NCBI RefSeq assembly: GCF_017893965.1
Contig: NZ_CP054142.1
Coordinates: forward strand, 2,232,001-2,296,000
Length of the DNA: 64,000 nucleotides
Direction: 5' to 3'
DNA from: Treponema parvum
Lineage (GTDB): Bacteria > Spirochaetota > Spirochaetia > Treponematales > Treponemataceae
The translations under genes and the position numbers were made by a program. Below, piece after piece: positions 7,937 to 15,741 of this stretch. Within the stretch, counting starts at the first letter, position 1. The number at the start of each line of letters is the position of its first letter. The notes under the pieces were generated by a model. That model was not told the DNA's origin. It did no database searches and was given only the letters and a program-made list of their open reading frames with translations.

Positions 7937-10138
7937 ATGAAACTTGAAGAAATACGGATACCTGTAGGTTCTCTTCCCGGCGTAGGGCCCGCAGCCGTAA
8001 AACTTTTTGCAAACCTCAACGTATTTACCGTCGCCGATCTGCTTACATTGTATCCGAGAGATTATGACGACAGAACAAAGATCGTCACGCTGTCGCAATT
8101 CAATAAAGCTAAGGTACATACCGTAGCGGAAGTTACCGCGCACGACTGGTTCGGCTACGGTCGTATGAGAACGCTTAAAATCTACATAAACGATAAGACC
8201 GCGGAAGCTCAACTCGTCGCCTTTAACAGACCTTTTTTTGAAAAAATGCTTCCGGTCGGTTCAATTATAGTCGTAAGCGGAAGTTTTTTTATAAAATACA
8301 ACTCTTTGCAGAGCTCTTCATTTGAAATAATAAAACTTTCGGATGGCTTAAAGGACGACCAAAGCATTGCCGATTACGAAGGCAAGCCGCTTCCCGATTC
8401 CGGCGTGATTCCTATCTACCCGTTAACCGAAGGACTCAGCCTGAAATCAGTGCAAAAGGCGGTTAACGCGGCGCTTAAACAATGCTGCGCAGGCATCGAC
8501 GACGAGCTTCCTCAGCAGATCATCGACAAAAGGCAGCTGCTTTCAAAAAAAGACGCCGTCCGCCTCATTCATCAGCCGACACAATATTCGGACATAGAAA
8601 AAGCGCGGCGAAATCTTATATATGAAGAGCTTTTCCGTTTTCAGTATTCTATGGCGGAACGCGCCTACGAGCACAAGGGATGCCTTCCCGACGTTGAAAA
8701 CACGAAAGATGTCTCAGATCATATAAGCGGCGGCGCAATGCGGACGTCCGTAAACTCCGCAGAAGCGTATGATTTTCGGGAAGACCTTTCTCCGCTTCAA
8801 AAAAAACTTTTCGAGCGGCTGCCGTTTCAGCTTACGGACGACCAAATAAACGTCATAAGGCAGATGAACGAAGACATAGACCGCGGTTACAAGGAAAGAA
8901 GCGCATTGCTCAAAGGCACTGCAGAAGGAAAAGTCGACAAACCCGTATACACTATGGCAAGGCTTTTGCAAGGCGACGTAGGATCCGGGAAAACCCTCGT
9001 CGCGTTCTTTGCCTGCCTTCGCACCGTAAACTGGGGCGGCCAATGCGCGATCATGGCGCCGACGGAAATTCTTGCCCGTCAGCACGCGGAAAATGCGGAT
9101 CGCTTACTCGGCTTTATGGGAATACGGATTGCGTTTTTAACCGCGTCGGTACACGCATCCGGGCGGAAACAGCTTTTGAAAGCGCTTAAAGAAGGCAATA
9201 TCGATATCGTTATCGGGACGCACGCTCTTTTTTCAAGCGCGGTCGTATACAAAGATCTTCAAACGGTAGTGATAGACGAGCAGCACAGATTCGGCGTAAT
9301 GCAAAGAAATGCGATTATAGGCAAAGGTTTGCAGCTGGCTTCGCACCGGTACGTTTCGCCGCATTTTCTTATGATGAGTGCAACGCCCATTCCTCAGACG
9401 CTGGCGCTCACGGTTTTCGGCGATCTGGATGTTTCCGTAATAAAGACAATGCCGAGCGGCCGTAAACCGGTAATAACTTATCTGGTACGCGAAGGAAATG
9501 AAAAAAACGTATACGGCGCAGTTCTTAAAGAACTTAAAGCCGGGCATCAGGCGTATTTTATTTATCCGGCAATAGAAGGATCCGTCGAAGAGTCCGATAA
9601 ACAAAACACATCGGCTGAAAAAGCGTTCTCTCTTTTATCGTCAAAAATATTTCCCGAATATAAGTGTGCCCTGCTCCACTCTAAAATAGATGAAGATACG
9701 CAGATAAGGGTTTTAAAAGAATTCCGGGACGGAAAGATAAAGATACTCATTGCGACTACGGTAGTGGAAGTCGGCGTCGACGTGCCTTCAGCAACTTGCA
9801 TGGTCATAGAGCAGGCCGACAGATTCGGGTTGGCGCAGCTGCATCAATTAAGGGGACGGGTTGGCCGCGGAAGCGAGCAGTCTTACTGCTTTTTAGTATA
9901 CGGCAAAAACATAACGGAATCGGGAATAGCCAGAATGAAGGCTCTGCGCGAAAATACCGACGGATTTATAATCGCGGAAGAAGATCTTAAACTGCGCGGC
10001 CCCGGCGAACTCACGGGAACCGCTCAGTCGGGAATCCTTTCATTAGGAATATCGGATCTCGTCCGCGACCGTCAAATTCTCGAACAAGCGCGAGCGGATG
10101 CATTTGACCTTATGCGACGTAAGCTGCAAGGCGGTTAA
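7937..10138 (+). CDS. recG: ATP-dependent DNA helicase RecG
   Basis: Branch-migrating helicase that reverses stalled forks and processes recombination intermediates. At 733 residues it has the full family architecture. It starts with the N-terminal wedge region (GVGPAAVKLFANL near residue 15) and an OB fold. Helicase domain 1 has Walker A GDVGSGKT near 345-352, the RecG-typical DEQHRFGV near 446 and motif III SATPIPQTLAL. Helicase domain 2 has TTVVEVGVDVP and QLRGRVGRG. The C-terminal TRG-type region has LRGPGELTGTAQSG. The last 29 bases overlap the end of the convergent sigma-factor gene. There is no clear Shine-Dalgarno; translation may depend on coupling to the preceding gene. Confidence 0.97.
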   Translation: MKLEEIRIPVGSLPGVGPAAVKLFANLNVFTVADLLTLYPRDYDDRTKIVTLSQFNKAKVHTVAEVTAHDWFGYGRMRTLKIYINDKTAEAQLVAFNRPFFEKMLPVGSIIVVSGSFFIKYNSLQSSSFEIIKLSDGLKDDQSIADYEGKPLPDSGVIPIYPLTEGLSLKSVQKAVNAALKQCCAGIDDELPQQIIDKRQLLSKKDAVRLIHQPTQYSDIEKARRNLIYEELFRFQYSMAERAYEHKGCLPDVENTKDVSDHISGGAMRTSVNSAEAYDFREDLSPLQKKLFERLPFQLTDDQINVIRQMNEDIDRGYKERSALLKGTAEGKVDKPVYTMARLLQGDVGSGKTLVAFFACLRTVNWGGQCAIMAPTEILARQHAENADRLLGFMGIRIAFLTASVHASGRKQLLKALKEGNIDIVIGTHALFSSAVVYKDLQTVVIDEQHRFGVMQRNAIIGKGLQLASHRYVSPHFLMMSATPIPQTLALTVFGDLDVSVIKTMPSGRKPVITYLVREGNEKNVYGAVLKELKAGHQAYFIYPAIEGSVEESDKQNTSAEKAFSLLSSKIFPEYKCALLHSKIDEDTQIRVLKEFRDGKIKILIATTVVEVGVDVPSATCMVIEQADRFGLAQLHQLRGRVGRGSEQSYCFLVYGKNITESGIARMKALRENTDGFIIAEEDLKLRGPGELTGTAQSGILSLGISDLVRDRQILEQARADAFDLMRRKLQGG

Positions 10139-10949
10139 GTCTTGCCGGATGCTGCATACGGATGATCGCGCTTTTTTCAATCTGGCGTATGCGCTCCTTT
10201 GTAAGATTGCAGATATTTCCTACTTCTTTCAGCGACATCGGCTTGGCTCCGCTCAAACCGTAGCGCAGACGCAGAACCTTGGCTTCGCTGGGTTTAAGGG
10301 TTCCGAGCACGTTGTTTATGTCCTTGTGCATAGACTCTCTTATTACAGCCGCATCGGGATCTTCGTAGCGGTCGTCTTCTATAAAATCGCCGAAAACCGC
10401 GCTGTCATCCTTGGAATTGTGAACTTGCGTATCCAAAGAGATCATTTCACGTGAAATGGCAAGCATTTCGCGCACATGGCGGGACTGCATACCTAGCATC
10501 TGCGCAATTTCGGTTATCTTCTGCTCTTCCGTTTTATCCCCTGTCACAGCCTTGCTTGCCCGTTCGATGCTCACCAATTCATTGGAACGGTTTAAAGGCA
10601 GACGGATCGCACGGCTCTTTTCACAGATGGCTTTTAAAATGGCTTGTCTGATCCACCAGACGGCGTAAGAGATAAAATGAAACCCCTTATCAATGTCAAA
10701 ACGGTCTATCGCCGTCATGAGTCCTATGTTGCCCTCGCTTATGAGATCTACAAGATCAAGGCCGTGATTCTGATATTTCTTTGCAATGTTCACAACAAAA
10801 CGCAGATTTGCCCTGGCGATCTTGTCCTTAGCGAGCTTGTCGCCGGTTTTCGCCCTGTTTGCAAGCTCTATCTCTTCTTCACGGCTTAAAAGCGGGATTT
10901 TATTTATATCTTTTAAATAAAGCGATAAAACATTCTCATCATTAATCAT
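10110..10949 (-). CDS. sigma-70 family RNA polymerase sigma factor (group 2-like, no region 1.1)
   Basis: A 279-residue primary-like sigma factor without the long N-terminal region 1.1. Region 1.2 begins DENVLSLYLKDI. Region 2 contains ARANLRFVVNIAKKY, LISEGNIGLMTAIDRF and YAVWWIRQAI, the core-binding and -10 recognition helices. Region 3 follows, and region 4 carries SLKEVGNICNLTKERIRQIE, the -35 helix-turn-helix. Size and conservation fit RpoS/group 2 or a short RpoD. I chose the ATG at 10949 because GGGGAG lies 8 bases upstream; a TTG at 11006 in frame has none. Its 3' end overlaps recG on the other strand by 29 bases, so the two transcripts collide. Family certain; which sigma it is remains open. 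Confidence 0.88.
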   Translation of the reverse strand: MINDENVLSLYLKDINKIPLLSREEEIELANRAKTGDKLAKDKIARANLRFVVNIAKKYQNHGLDLVDLISEGNIGLMTAIDRFDIDKGFHFISYAVWWIRQAILKAICEKSRAIRLPLNRSNELVSIERASKAVTGDKTEEQKITEIAQMLGMQSRHVREMLAISREMISLDTQVHNSKDDSAVFGDFIEDDRYEDPDAAVIRESMHKDINNVLGTLKPSEAKVLRLRYGLSGAKPMSLKEVGNICNLTKERIRQIEKSAIIRMQHPARLNRLAAYVA

Positions 10950-11430
10950 CTCAAGCACTCCCCACGGCAATCCTGTACCGTTATGTTGATACATAATAAC
11001 TAGCAATTTTTATGCCAACTTTTATACTCGCTTGCCTTTGCGGCATTTTTATTAGGAATTTTTTTGGAATTTCTACGGAACAGCTTTACGGCAAAATAAA
11101 TTCCGCCATAACCGCGGGAAATTTTGGCCGAACGTTTTGATTTTCGAACTCCTTTATCCGCGTAATTACAAGTAATACAATGATTTAGCTTGCAAAGCGA
11201 TTTTTACGGGGAAAGCGCCCCGATAATTTAAACGAAAATTTAACTTTAACACCGAATGTAAGTATATTATTAAAAAAACTTTTTTCTTTAATAAATTTTA
11301 CGGATTTGATTTTTTATTAAAAACAATGATCCTTTTTGACACATATAAACCTCCAAAAACGCAAACCGGGTGTTTTTGACACAATTTTTATTCTTATATT
11401 AAAACATGTATCATAAAATACGTTTTTTTA
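10950..11430. other. AT-rich gene-free interval between sigma gene and groES
   Basis: No credible coding frame. The right part is very AT-rich and carries two copies of TTTTTGACACA, at 11334-11344 and 11374-11384, exactly 40 bases apart. Each contains a -35-like TTGACA without a well-placed -10. No CIRCE inverted repeat (TTAGCACTC/GAGTGCTAA) is visible. The interval presumably holds the sigma gene promoter on the minus strand, which I could not place. Confidence 0.5.
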
Positions 11431-11460
11431 TTGACTATAGTGCCTTAGAATTCGTATATT
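11431..11460 (+). promoter_or_regulatory. sigma-70 promoter for groES
   Basis: TTGACT at 11431-11436, 18-base spacer, TATATT at 11455-11460. The predicted start near 11467 gives a leader of about 56 bases that includes the Shine-Dalgarno GAGGAG ahead of the ATG at 11523. Confidence 0.6.
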
Positions 11461-11522
11461 TGAGAAAGAAGCATTCTACTTCTAATTACTAAATACCCAT
11501 TTTGATTTTGAGGAGTTCTTAT

Positions 11523-11798
11523 ATGAAGATCAAACCTTTGGCAGACAGAGTACTTGCAAAACCCGAAAAAGCGGAAGAAAAAACGGCATCCGGCATAATT
11601 ATCCCGGAAGCGGCGCAGGAAAAAACACAGACCGCAATCGTAGAAGCCGTAGGGCCGGGCACCGATGACGAAAAAATCACCGTTAAAGCCGGCGATTGCA
11701 TCATGTATGATAAATATGCAGGAACCGCAATAAAAATAAACAAAGAAGATTATCTGATTTTAAAAAACAGCGACATCATAGCTGTAATAGAAAAATAA
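11523..11798 (+). CDS. groES: co-chaperonin GroES
   Basis: The 10-kDa lid of the GroEL folding chamber. At 91 residues it is slightly shorter than E. coli GroES (97). It begins MKIKPLADRVLAKP and carries the mobile loop region EEKTASGIIIPEAAQEK, then VEAVGPGT and the C-terminal strand YLILKNSDIIAVIE, all typical. The ATG at 11523 follows GAGGAG; an upstream in-frame ATG at 11502 lacks a site. No groEL follows: the next gene is a convergent TPR lipoprotein, so the chaperonin genes are unlinked in this genome segment. A promoter lies directly upstream. Confidence 0.95.
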   Translation: MKIKPLADRVLAKPEKAEEKTASGIIIPEAAQEKTQTAIVEAVGPGTDDEKITVKAGDCIMYDKYAGTAIKINKEDYLILKNSDIIAVIEK

Positions 11799-11838
11799 AA
11801 TTCCTACACCCATGCGATGTTTCGGCTTGCCCGAAACT

Positions 11839-11861
11839 CGCCGTTGCGGCGTGTTTTCCTT
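11839..11861 (+). terminator. short GC hairpin terminator after groES
   Basis: CGCCG/CGGCG stem with a TTG loop (11839-11851) followed by TGTTTTCCTTT. A second small hairpin, GTTTCGG/CCGAAAC, precedes it at about 11819-11837. It sits between groES and the convergent TPR gene, whose stop codon begins the far edge. Confidence 0.5.
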
Positions 11862-13705
11862 TATTTTGCCGTGCGCAGCTGCAATAAAAGAAGCCGCGCT
11901 TTTTCATTTAAAGGATCGAGAGAAATACAATAACTGAGAGTGCGGAGCGCTTCCGCATTTTTCTTTTGCTTGTCTTGAATACAGGCAATCCTGTAAAGAA
12001 TGTCGGCCTTTTTTACATTATCCACCGCCGCTCCGGCCTTTTTTCCGTATAGATCAAGCGCCTTTTGTTTTGCCCCCGTAGAGCTGTAGATCACGGCAAG
12101 ATTTATCGCAGCGGAAAAACTCGCGTCTCCAAGTTCTTCCGTCCGGTATTCAGGGCGTGCCGAAACCACGTATTCATACAATGTCCTTGCAATGTCCACG
12201 AACTTTTTATTTATGGCAAAATATGCTCCGTATTCGCATTCCCACGCATCCAAATCATCTTTATGCGACAAAAGCTGCAAATAAGAATTTTCCGAAGGAT
12301 CAAACGAATAGCGTTTTTCTTCATAATCAAAAAACAGATTCTCCGCGTCGCTGATCTTTGCTGCAGACAAAAGAATGTGCACGGCATAACGGACTATCAC
12401 AGGCGGCCAAAGAGCATTTTCACGTGACGAATTTTCAAGCATCTGCCACGCTTCGGCTATGCACAAATTTTCAGGCGTCTTTTCCACGCGATGCCTCAAA
12501 TCGCTGCGTATAACTTCCAAAAGCGGATCATGAGTCCGCCTTACGGATTCGTCCATCCTGTAAAGCGCATCGGAAACGCTCACTCTAGGGGAGGCGTCGT
12601 ATCTTTGCATGCGGAGTGTCCTCACCCCAGAGCTGCGCAGTGCGTTTTCATAAAAATTTTCTTTAGGAGGCTGACTGCTTTTATATGCAAACCTGCCGTA
12701 AGCTGCGAGTCCCGGAATATAATCCGGAAAATCCCTCACCGCGCTAAAAAGCATATCGTAACATAATCGATCGTCGCCGTTTTGCGCCGCCCAAAAAGCG
12801 CTGTTTACATAGGTGACGGCGATAAAATCATCGGTTTTATTGCCGGCGCCGGATTCTGCGTCAAAGCCGACGGTCTCGAGCAAAAATTCTCTTTCCTGCT
12901 GGGCAGAAAAATAGTCCCCCAAACAGACCAGGGCATCCGACTTTAGAGCTGAAATTCTTGCACGGGAAATTTCCGGATTTTTACGGCTAGCGGCAAAAAA
13001 CAGATTTTGCGCAAGAGTAAAATTTTGAGCCGCCTGCATGAACCTTGACGAATCATACTGGACTAGCCCCCAAAACAAAGCGTCTTCCGCCGTATAGATC
13101 TGTGACGGTTGAAGCAGAGCCGCGTCTTTTATCTTATTGTCATGAATAAGCGCTACGGCGCAATTTTTAAGCCATAATGTGTTTTTTGAAGTTTCGTATG
13201 CAGCGCGAAACACGGGAATATATGACGCGTTAATAAAATCATTTGGGGTTGGAGCCGGCAACTCGGAAATTCTTTTTTGCAAGAGGGCTTCGGAATAAAG
13301 GGATTCATAGCGGGTGCTTAAAAGTTTTAATGCGAACGGAAAAGAGTCTTCCAATTTTCCTTCGCGAAGTAAAGCGTGGGCACGTACGGCGTTCAATTCT
13401 GCGTTTGAAGGTTCTTTTTTAAGAGCCTTTAAAATAAGACGCTCAGCATTTTTATATTCTCCGAGCTGCCTGTAACGCCGGTATATTCCCAAATACGAAA
13501 AAGAATTAAACGCTTTTTTTTCCGCGAGCGAAAGCCCCTTCAACGCCCCGTTAACGTCGCCTTGCGCGATCAGAGCGTCCACTACGTCAAGTTCGGAAAC
13601 AAAGGCCTTGTCATCGGAATAAAGCGAACAGGAGACGGCCGGTACGATAAGCGATACGAGAGCGAAAATAAAAACTACCGTAAAATTATGCCGGCGAAAG
13701 ATCAT
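11861..13705 (-). CDS. TPR-repeat lipoprotein
   Basis: A 614-residue protein with a signal peptide ending in the spirochaete-style lipobox AVSC (Cys26), so probably anchored to a membrane from the periplasmic side. The body is alpha-helical with tetratricopeptide-like pairs. An N-terminal block around residues 35-130 includes GIYRRYRQLGEYKNAERLIL and LNAVRAHALLREGKLEDSF. A C-terminal block around 540-610 includes NLAVIYSSTGAKQKALDLYG and IACIQDKQKKNAEALRTL. The middle is helical but degenerate. TPR proteins act as scaffolds; no partner is indicated. It is last in a minus-strand series after nusB, separated from it by two tandem copies of the four-hairpin element. Its Shine-Dalgarno AAGGA directly abuts that element. 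Confidence 0.75.
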   Translation of the reverse strand: MIFRRHNFTVVFIFALVSLIVPAVSCSLYSDDKAFVSELDVVDALIAQGDVNGALKGLSLAEKKAFNSFSYLGIYRRYRQLGEYKNAERLILKALKKEPSNAELNAVRAHALLREGKLEDSFPFALKLLSTRYESLYSEALLQKRISELPAPTPNDFINASYIPVFRAAYETSKNTLWLKNCAVALIHDNKIKDAALLQPSQIYTAEDALFWGLVQYDSSRFMQAAQNFTLAQNLFFAASRKNPEISRARISALKSDALVCLGDYFSAQQEREFLLETVGFDAESGAGNKTDDFIAVTYVNSAFWAAQNGDDRLCYDMLFSAVRDFPDYIPGLAAYGRFAYKSSQPPKENFYENALRSSGVRTLRMQRYDASPRVSVSDALYRMDESVRRTHDPLLEVIRSDLRHRVEKTPENLCIAEAWQMLENSSRENALWPPVIVRYAVHILLSAAKISDAENLFFDYEEKRYSFDPSENSYLQLLSHKDDLDAWECEYGAYFAINKKFVDIARTLYEYVVSARPEYRTEELGDASFSAAINLAVIYSSTGAKQKALDLYGKKAGAAVDNVKKADILYRIACIQDKQKKNAEALRTLSYCISLDPLNEKARLLLLQLRTAK

Positions 13706-13720
13706 TTTAAGATTCCTTAA

Positions 13721-13855
13721 AATTGCACGAGGGAGAAAATTTCAATTTTCGACCGAGTGCAATTAGTGCGCACTTTGCGCACAGTTCAATAAATAAGTTT
13801 TCCGAAGGAAAACTTAAAGCTAAATTGAACGGCGCTATTTCAGACGTTCAATTTA
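13721..13855 (-). repeat. four-hairpin element, copy E1
   Basis: Four stem-loops. Hairpin 1: AATTGCAC/GTGCAATT (13721-13764) with inner AAAATT/AATTTT. Hairpin 2: GTGCGC/GCGCAC (13766-13782). Hairpin 3: AAGTTTTCC/GGAAAACTT (13795-13815). Hairpin 4: TAAATTGAACG with CGTTCAATTTA-type pairing and ATTTCAG in the loop (13821-13855). On the minus strand the order is 4-3-2-1, then AAGGA, then the ATG of the TPR lipoprotein. No T run follows hairpin 1, so it does not look like a terminator. Confidence 0.75.
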
Positions 13856-13868
13856 AACAATCCTATAA

Positions 13869-14000
13869 AATTGCACGAGGGAGAAAATTTCAATTTTCGA
13901 CCGAGTACAATTAGTGCGCTTCTTGCGCACAGTTATAAAAGAGTTTCCGAGGGAAACTCGCAGTTAAAATCCGCCGCGCCCATTCAGCGGTGGATTTTAA
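13869..14000 (-). repeat. four-hairpin element, copy E2
   Basis: Tandem neighbour of E1 in the same orientation. Hairpin 1 uses AATTGCAC/GTACAATT (one mismatch, 13869-13912). Hairpin 2 is GTGCGC/GCGCAC (13914-13930). Hairpin 3 is GAGTTTCC/GGAAACTC (13941-13959). Hairpin 4 is TTAAAATCC..CCGC with GCGG..GGATTTTAA (13964-14000). Hairpin 3 and 4 stems differ in sequence from E1 but pair equally well. Flanked by near-direct copies of TTTAAACAATCCT at about 13851 and 13996. Confidence 0.75.
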
Positions 14001-14007
14001 ACAATCC

Positions 14008-14433
14008 TTATACAACGGATCCGGGGTTTTTACTGACGGAATCAAGCATGGCGTTTATAAATTTGTATGAATCGTCGGAGCCGAATTCCTTTGCGATACC
14101 GACCGCTTCATCCATAACGATGGTAGGCGGAATGTCGTTTTGAAACAGCAATGAATATACGCTCATACGCAATATGGCAAGCGCAACGCGGTCCAAACGC
14201 GAAAAATCCCAATTTTTGGAAAGATTGGCCTTAATGCGCTTATCTATCTCTTCAATGTGTTCAAGAGTTCCCGCTATGATAAAGGCTGCAAAAGTTTTGG
14301 TACTTTCATCTATGCCGGATTTGCCCTGCGCTTCAGCCCATGAAAAGGACATAAGAGAATCTTTAGGTATTCCACCTACGTCCCATGAATAAAGCGCCTG
14401 AAAAGCAAGGACGCGCCCTTTTCGCCTTGACAC
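14008..14433 (-). CDS. nusB: transcription antitermination factor NusB
   Basis: With NusE (S10), NusB binds boxA of rRNA leaders and supports antitermination. The length of 141 residues matches the family. It begins SRRKGRVLAFQALYSWD, the family's Arg-rich first helix with the conserved AlaLeu-Tyr. It ends with the helices DRVALAILRMSVYSLLF, IVMDEAVGIAKEFG and FINAMLDSV, all recognisable NusB signatures. It starts with GTG directly after the TAG stop of the SurA-like gene, with GGAAGG upstream inside that gene, so translation is coupled. The codons after the element copies E2/E1 belong to the TPR lipoprotein. Confidence 0.92.
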   Translation of the reverse strand: MSRRKGRVLAFQALYSWDVGGIPKDSLMSFSWAEAQGKSGIDESTKTFAAFIIAGTLEHIEEIDKRIKANLSKNWDFSRLDRVALAILRMSVYSLLFQNDIPPTIVMDEAVGIAKEFGSDDSYKFINAMLDSVSKNPGSVV

Positions 14434-15525
14434 CTAGTTTTTTCCTTCCCATGCGAGCAATTTGTCAAGCGAGGGGCCCGCCTTTTTCCATTCTACGTTT
14501 TCATCCGTATTAAGAGAAGCCGAAATATCCTGCGCGGCTTTCAACATGAACTGGCTTTGTTTTTGCTGCGTAAGATTTTGTTTAATATAATCATAAACCG
14601 TTATGGTTGTTCCCGGCTGAACGACGTCGCTCAGTTCAAGCATTTTAGCCGGAAATTTTTCCTGAATCACATAGAATTGAAAATCTTTATCCGTTTCTGT
14701 TATGTCGGAAACGTAACCGGGATCTCTTGAAAAAAGCGTAAGCAGATCGTTATAAGAAAGCCCCAACTGATGGGCGTGCTGCTGGGTTTTGCTTACGGTC
14801 AGTTCTCCCGCCTGAAAACCCGAATTTTCGATTCTCGATCTGACTGAAAGCTGATCCAAAGTTTGAGTTTTATTCTTATAATCGTTTAAAAGCCCTTCCG
14901 CCTTGTTTTTTGCGGCGGCGCTGTCCTGCCCTTTCGGCACCATGGCCAAAAACATCCTAAGAATATCGCTTTGCACAAAGGTGGCCTTATTCATTTCATA
15001 AAAAGAGCGGATCTCCTTGTCCGTAGGCATTACGGACTGAAGTTCGTCGCGTTTTTGGCTTAAAATATACCGCTGCACGATGAGCTGCGTCTTAAGATGA
15101 GCCTTATACCCGGCAAGCGTAAGTCCGAACTGTCTTTCAAAAAAATCGTCCAAAGAAAGATTTTCCTGTTTACGGATAAAATCGGCAAACTGCTGCTCCG
15201 TTACCGCTTGTCCCAGCTGTTGTGAAATATATTGCAAAAAAGACTGGTCCACCTGACTGTCCGTAACGGTCACGTTAGCTTTTTGAGCCGCTTGAAGAAT
15301 GAGTTTTTCATTAACAAGCGCTTCAAGCACCGCTCTTCGTTGCTCCATGTCAAGAACCTTGTTGTTCTGCTTTTGATAAATTTCGACGCGGTTTCTGAGT
15401 TCTTTTAAAGTGACGGTCTCATTTTTATTCAATTTTACAACGGCAAGTACCTGCAAATCCGACTGAGCGGCAAGCCCCGCAAGAGTCATCAAAACAAGAA
15501 CAACGCCAGCAGCAATGCGTTTCAT
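14434..15525 (-). CDS. SurA-like periplasmic chaperone/peptidyl-prolyl isomerase-type protein
   Basis: A 363-residue exported protein with a cleavable signal peptide (hydrophobic core VVLVLMTLAGLAAQ, cleavage near Gln21). Residues 40-150 resemble the SurA N-terminal domain: RRAVLEALVNEKLILQAAQK, VTVTDSQVDQSFLQYI and ENLSLDDFFERQFG. The region after about residue 180 is in the position of a parvulin domain but lacks clear catalytic motifs, so it may be a chaperone without isomerase activity. Such proteins escort outer-membrane proteins across the periplasm. The start is preceded by GGGAG. It heads the run SurA-like, nusB, TPR lipoprotein on the minus strand. Confidence 0.7.
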   Translation of the reverse strand: MKRIAAGVVLVLMTLAGLAAQSDLQVLAVVKLNKNETVTLKELRNRVEIYQKQNNKVLDMEQRRAVLEALVNEKLILQAAQKANVTVTDSQVDQSFLQYISQQLGQAVTEQQFADFIRKQENLSLDDFFERQFGLTLAGYKAHLKTQLIVQRYILSQKRDELQSVMPTDKEIRSFYEMNKATFVQSDILRMFLAMVPKGQDSAAAKNKAEGLLNDYKNKTQTLDQLSVRSRIENSGFQAGELTVSKTQQHAHQLGLSYNDLLTLFSRDPGYVSDITETDKDFQFYVIQEKFPAKMLELSDVVQPGTTITVYDYIKQNLTQQKQSQFMLKAAQDISASLNTDENVEWKKAGPSLDKLLAWEGKN

Positions 15526-15558
15526 AGCAAGCTCCCTTTATTCATAAATTTCAATGTT

Positions 15559-15586
15559 ACCTCTAAAAACTTCAGTTTTTAGAGGT
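15559..15586. repeat. 12-bp perfect hairpin, small repeat family
   Basis: ACCTCTAAAAAC/GTTTTTAGAGGT with a TTCA loop, between alaS and the SurA-like gene. A near copy with CCTCTAAAAG..TTTTTGGAGG lies at about 49780-49806. There is no T run on either side, so a terminator role is doubtful. The rest of 15526-15741 shows no gene. Confidence 0.5.
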
Positions 15587-15741
15587 TCTCAATTTTATAT
15601 AATCTCCCGGGAATTTTTCCGGCTGCGGGAAAATAACGCCGCAGTAAACTTCAATTTTTAAGACATCGGCGGCTTCTTTAAGAAGAGAACGCACGACCAT
15701 TTTAAATTAAACATTTTTTTTTCATATTTGTTACAATTTTT

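Noticed and set aside
11007..11522. CIRCE element or second sigma-type promoter for groES
   Set aside because: No TTAGCACTC-N9-GAGTGCTAA or near form is visible; other TTGACA words lack a properly spaced -10.
13723..14143. Small plus-strand frames across the E1/E2 elements
   Set aside because: They follow the repeated hairpin sequence and run into nusB antisense; no ribosome site or family.
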